Assembly: GCF_004365355.1 (NCBI RefSeq)
Contig: NZ_SODP01000002.1
Location: 1,049,838 to 1,113,837, forward strand
DNA: 64,000 nt
Source: Kribbella pratensis
GTDB taxonomy: Bacteria; Actinomycetota; Actinomycetes; Propionibacteriales; Kribbellaceae
Direction of reading: 5' to 3'
Positions 63,271 through 64,000 of the stretch are shown here, in pieces. Positions within the stretch are counted from its first letter, which is position 1. Each line of letters begins with the position of its first letter. The notes beneath the pieces were generated by a model. That model searched no databases and was not told the origin of the DNA. It saw only the letters and a list, made by a program, of their open reading frames with translations. The position numbers and the translations under genes were made by a program.

Positions 63271-64000
63271 TTACGAGCGGTAGACGATGACCTTGTCGCC
63301 GACCTGGACCTCGTCGAAGAGCACCTTGATCTTGGCCAGGTCACGCACGTTCACGCAGCCGTGGGACGCGCCGTTGTAACCACGCGCCGCGAAGTCCGAC
63401 GAGTAGTGCACCGCCTGGCCACCGCTGAAGAACATCGCGTACGGCATCTTCGAGTCGTACAGCTTCGAGACGTGGTTCCGGCTCTTCCAGCCGACCGTGA
63501 AGCTGCCCTCGCGGGTCGCGGTCTTCACTGCGCCGAACCGGACGTCCATCTGCATCTTCACGACGCCGTCGACGACGTACCGCAGCTTGCGGGTGGTCTT
63601 GTCGATGCACAGCGCCACACCGGTCGCGCACCGCGCGTCGAGCTTCTTGCCGTTCACCACCGGCGCCGGCGGATACAGCTCGGCCTGGGTCGGCACATGG
63701 GTGACCTTGGCCAGCTGGTCCAGCGTGTTCTGGTCGACGTACCCGAGCCCGGGGATGCCCTGGGATTTCTGGAACTTCTTCACCGCGGACCGGGTCATCG
63801 TGCCGAAGTCGTCGTCGAGGTACTTCTTCTCGAGCAGCTTGAGCTGCACCAGGCGCGCCTCGACCTTGCGGACGTTCGTCCCGCTGGAGCCGTTCTTCCA
63901 CAACGCCCTCGGGTAGATCGGCAGCTCACCACTGACCTCGAACGGCACCGTCTTCACATCGGAGCCGCTCGCCGTCACGGTCGTTCCGGAACTCAGGAGT
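63271..64000 (-). CDS. L,D-transpeptidase (5' end beyond the window)
   Basis: The minus-strand frame stays open to the window edge, so the N-terminus and any signal or lipobox are missing. Visible parts: a peptidoglycan-binding domain (VRKVEARLVQLKLL, KKFQKSQGIPGLG) and a YkuD catalytic domain with VHYSSD and the active-site SHGCVNV (Cys and His). It would form 3-3 cross-links in peptidoglycan. Confidence 0.9.
   Translation of the reverse strand, partial: LLSSGTTVTASGSDVKTVPFEVSGELPIYPRALWKNGSSGTNVRKVEARLVQLKLLEKKYLDDDFGTMTRSAVKKFQKSQGIPGLGYVDQNTLDQLAKVTHVPTQAELYPPAPVVNGKKLDARCATGVALCIDKTTRKLRYVVDGVVKMQMDVRFGAVKTATREGSFTVGWKSRNHVSKLYDSKMPYAMFFSGGQAVHYSSDFAARGYNGASHGCVNVRDLAKIKVLFDEVQVGDKVIVYRS

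Overview
This 64 kb window is chromosomal DNA of a high-GC, mycolic-acid-free-looking actinobacterium. Gene content (MshA for mycothiol, SenX3-RegX3-PhoU, CarD-IspD-IspF, CysS-RlmB, a DUF2516/HbhA-like cluster) and the abundance of secreted proteases and sugar uptake genes suggest a soil member of Propionibacteriales such as Kribbella or Nocardioides. The genus is an inference. Many genes have a TANNNT -10 hexamer 6-8 bases before an ATG or GTG, the layout of leaderless transcription common in this phylum.

Layout. 0-3 kb: a histidine-rich secreted copper-type protein coupled to a CopA-type P1B ATPase. 3-9.3 kb: a carbohydrate unit (GH13 alpha-glucosidase, two ABC permeases, binding lipoprotein, LacI repressor). 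9.4-12.2 kb: a kinase-like DUF4032 protein, then an ECF sigma factor with a membrane partner. 12.3-18.5 kb: galactonate dehydratase, a Nudix/SDR/acyl-CoA dehydrogenase operon with a divergent TetR regulator, and two tandem streptogrisin-type proteases. 18.5-21.6 kb: a VapC/Phd toxin-antitoxin pair behind rlmB and cysS. 21.7-43.9 kb: a large accessory block between cysS and ispF, genes that are often neighbours in actinobacteria. It holds a GH25 muramidase, an acetyltransferase, a C39-like peptidase, an array of four neutral zinc metallopeptidases mixed with two DUF2207 membrane proteins, an AraC/NmrA pair, and a Pls-type single-module NRPS (the epsilon-poly-lysine synthetase family) coupled to an M1 aminopeptidase and a membrane protein, followed by LysR and nitrilase genes. 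43.9-50.7 kb: housekeeping (ispF, ispD, carD, an iron-regulated binding protein, regX3, senX3, phoU). 50.8-53.9 kb: a small lower-GC island. 53.9-64 kb: gpmA, ybjN, mshA, regulators, SDRs, an amidohydrolase, a membrane protein, then XRE-HbhA-like-DUF2516 and a partial L,D-transpeptidase.

Two parts stand out. First, at 51857-52015 the island encodes an RNA whose parts fit a tRNA in circularly permuted order: variable loop and T arm, a closed acceptor-like stem, then the D arm, with the two ends pairing as an anticodon stem. The usual tRNA tertiary pairs are preserved. This is the topology of bacterial Y RNAs (YrlA type) or of a permuted tRNA. A convergent gene for a protein with a HEPN-like R-N-x3-H motif shares its terminator. 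Second, the Pls-type operon has a hand-read adenylation code (D-A-E-S-I-G-T-V-V-K) that fits a basic amino acid. Its strong leaderless promoter carries a perfect 7-bp inverted repeat, and the coupled zinc aminopeptidase could process or degrade the product. Together these suggest a complete polycation production and self-protection unit.
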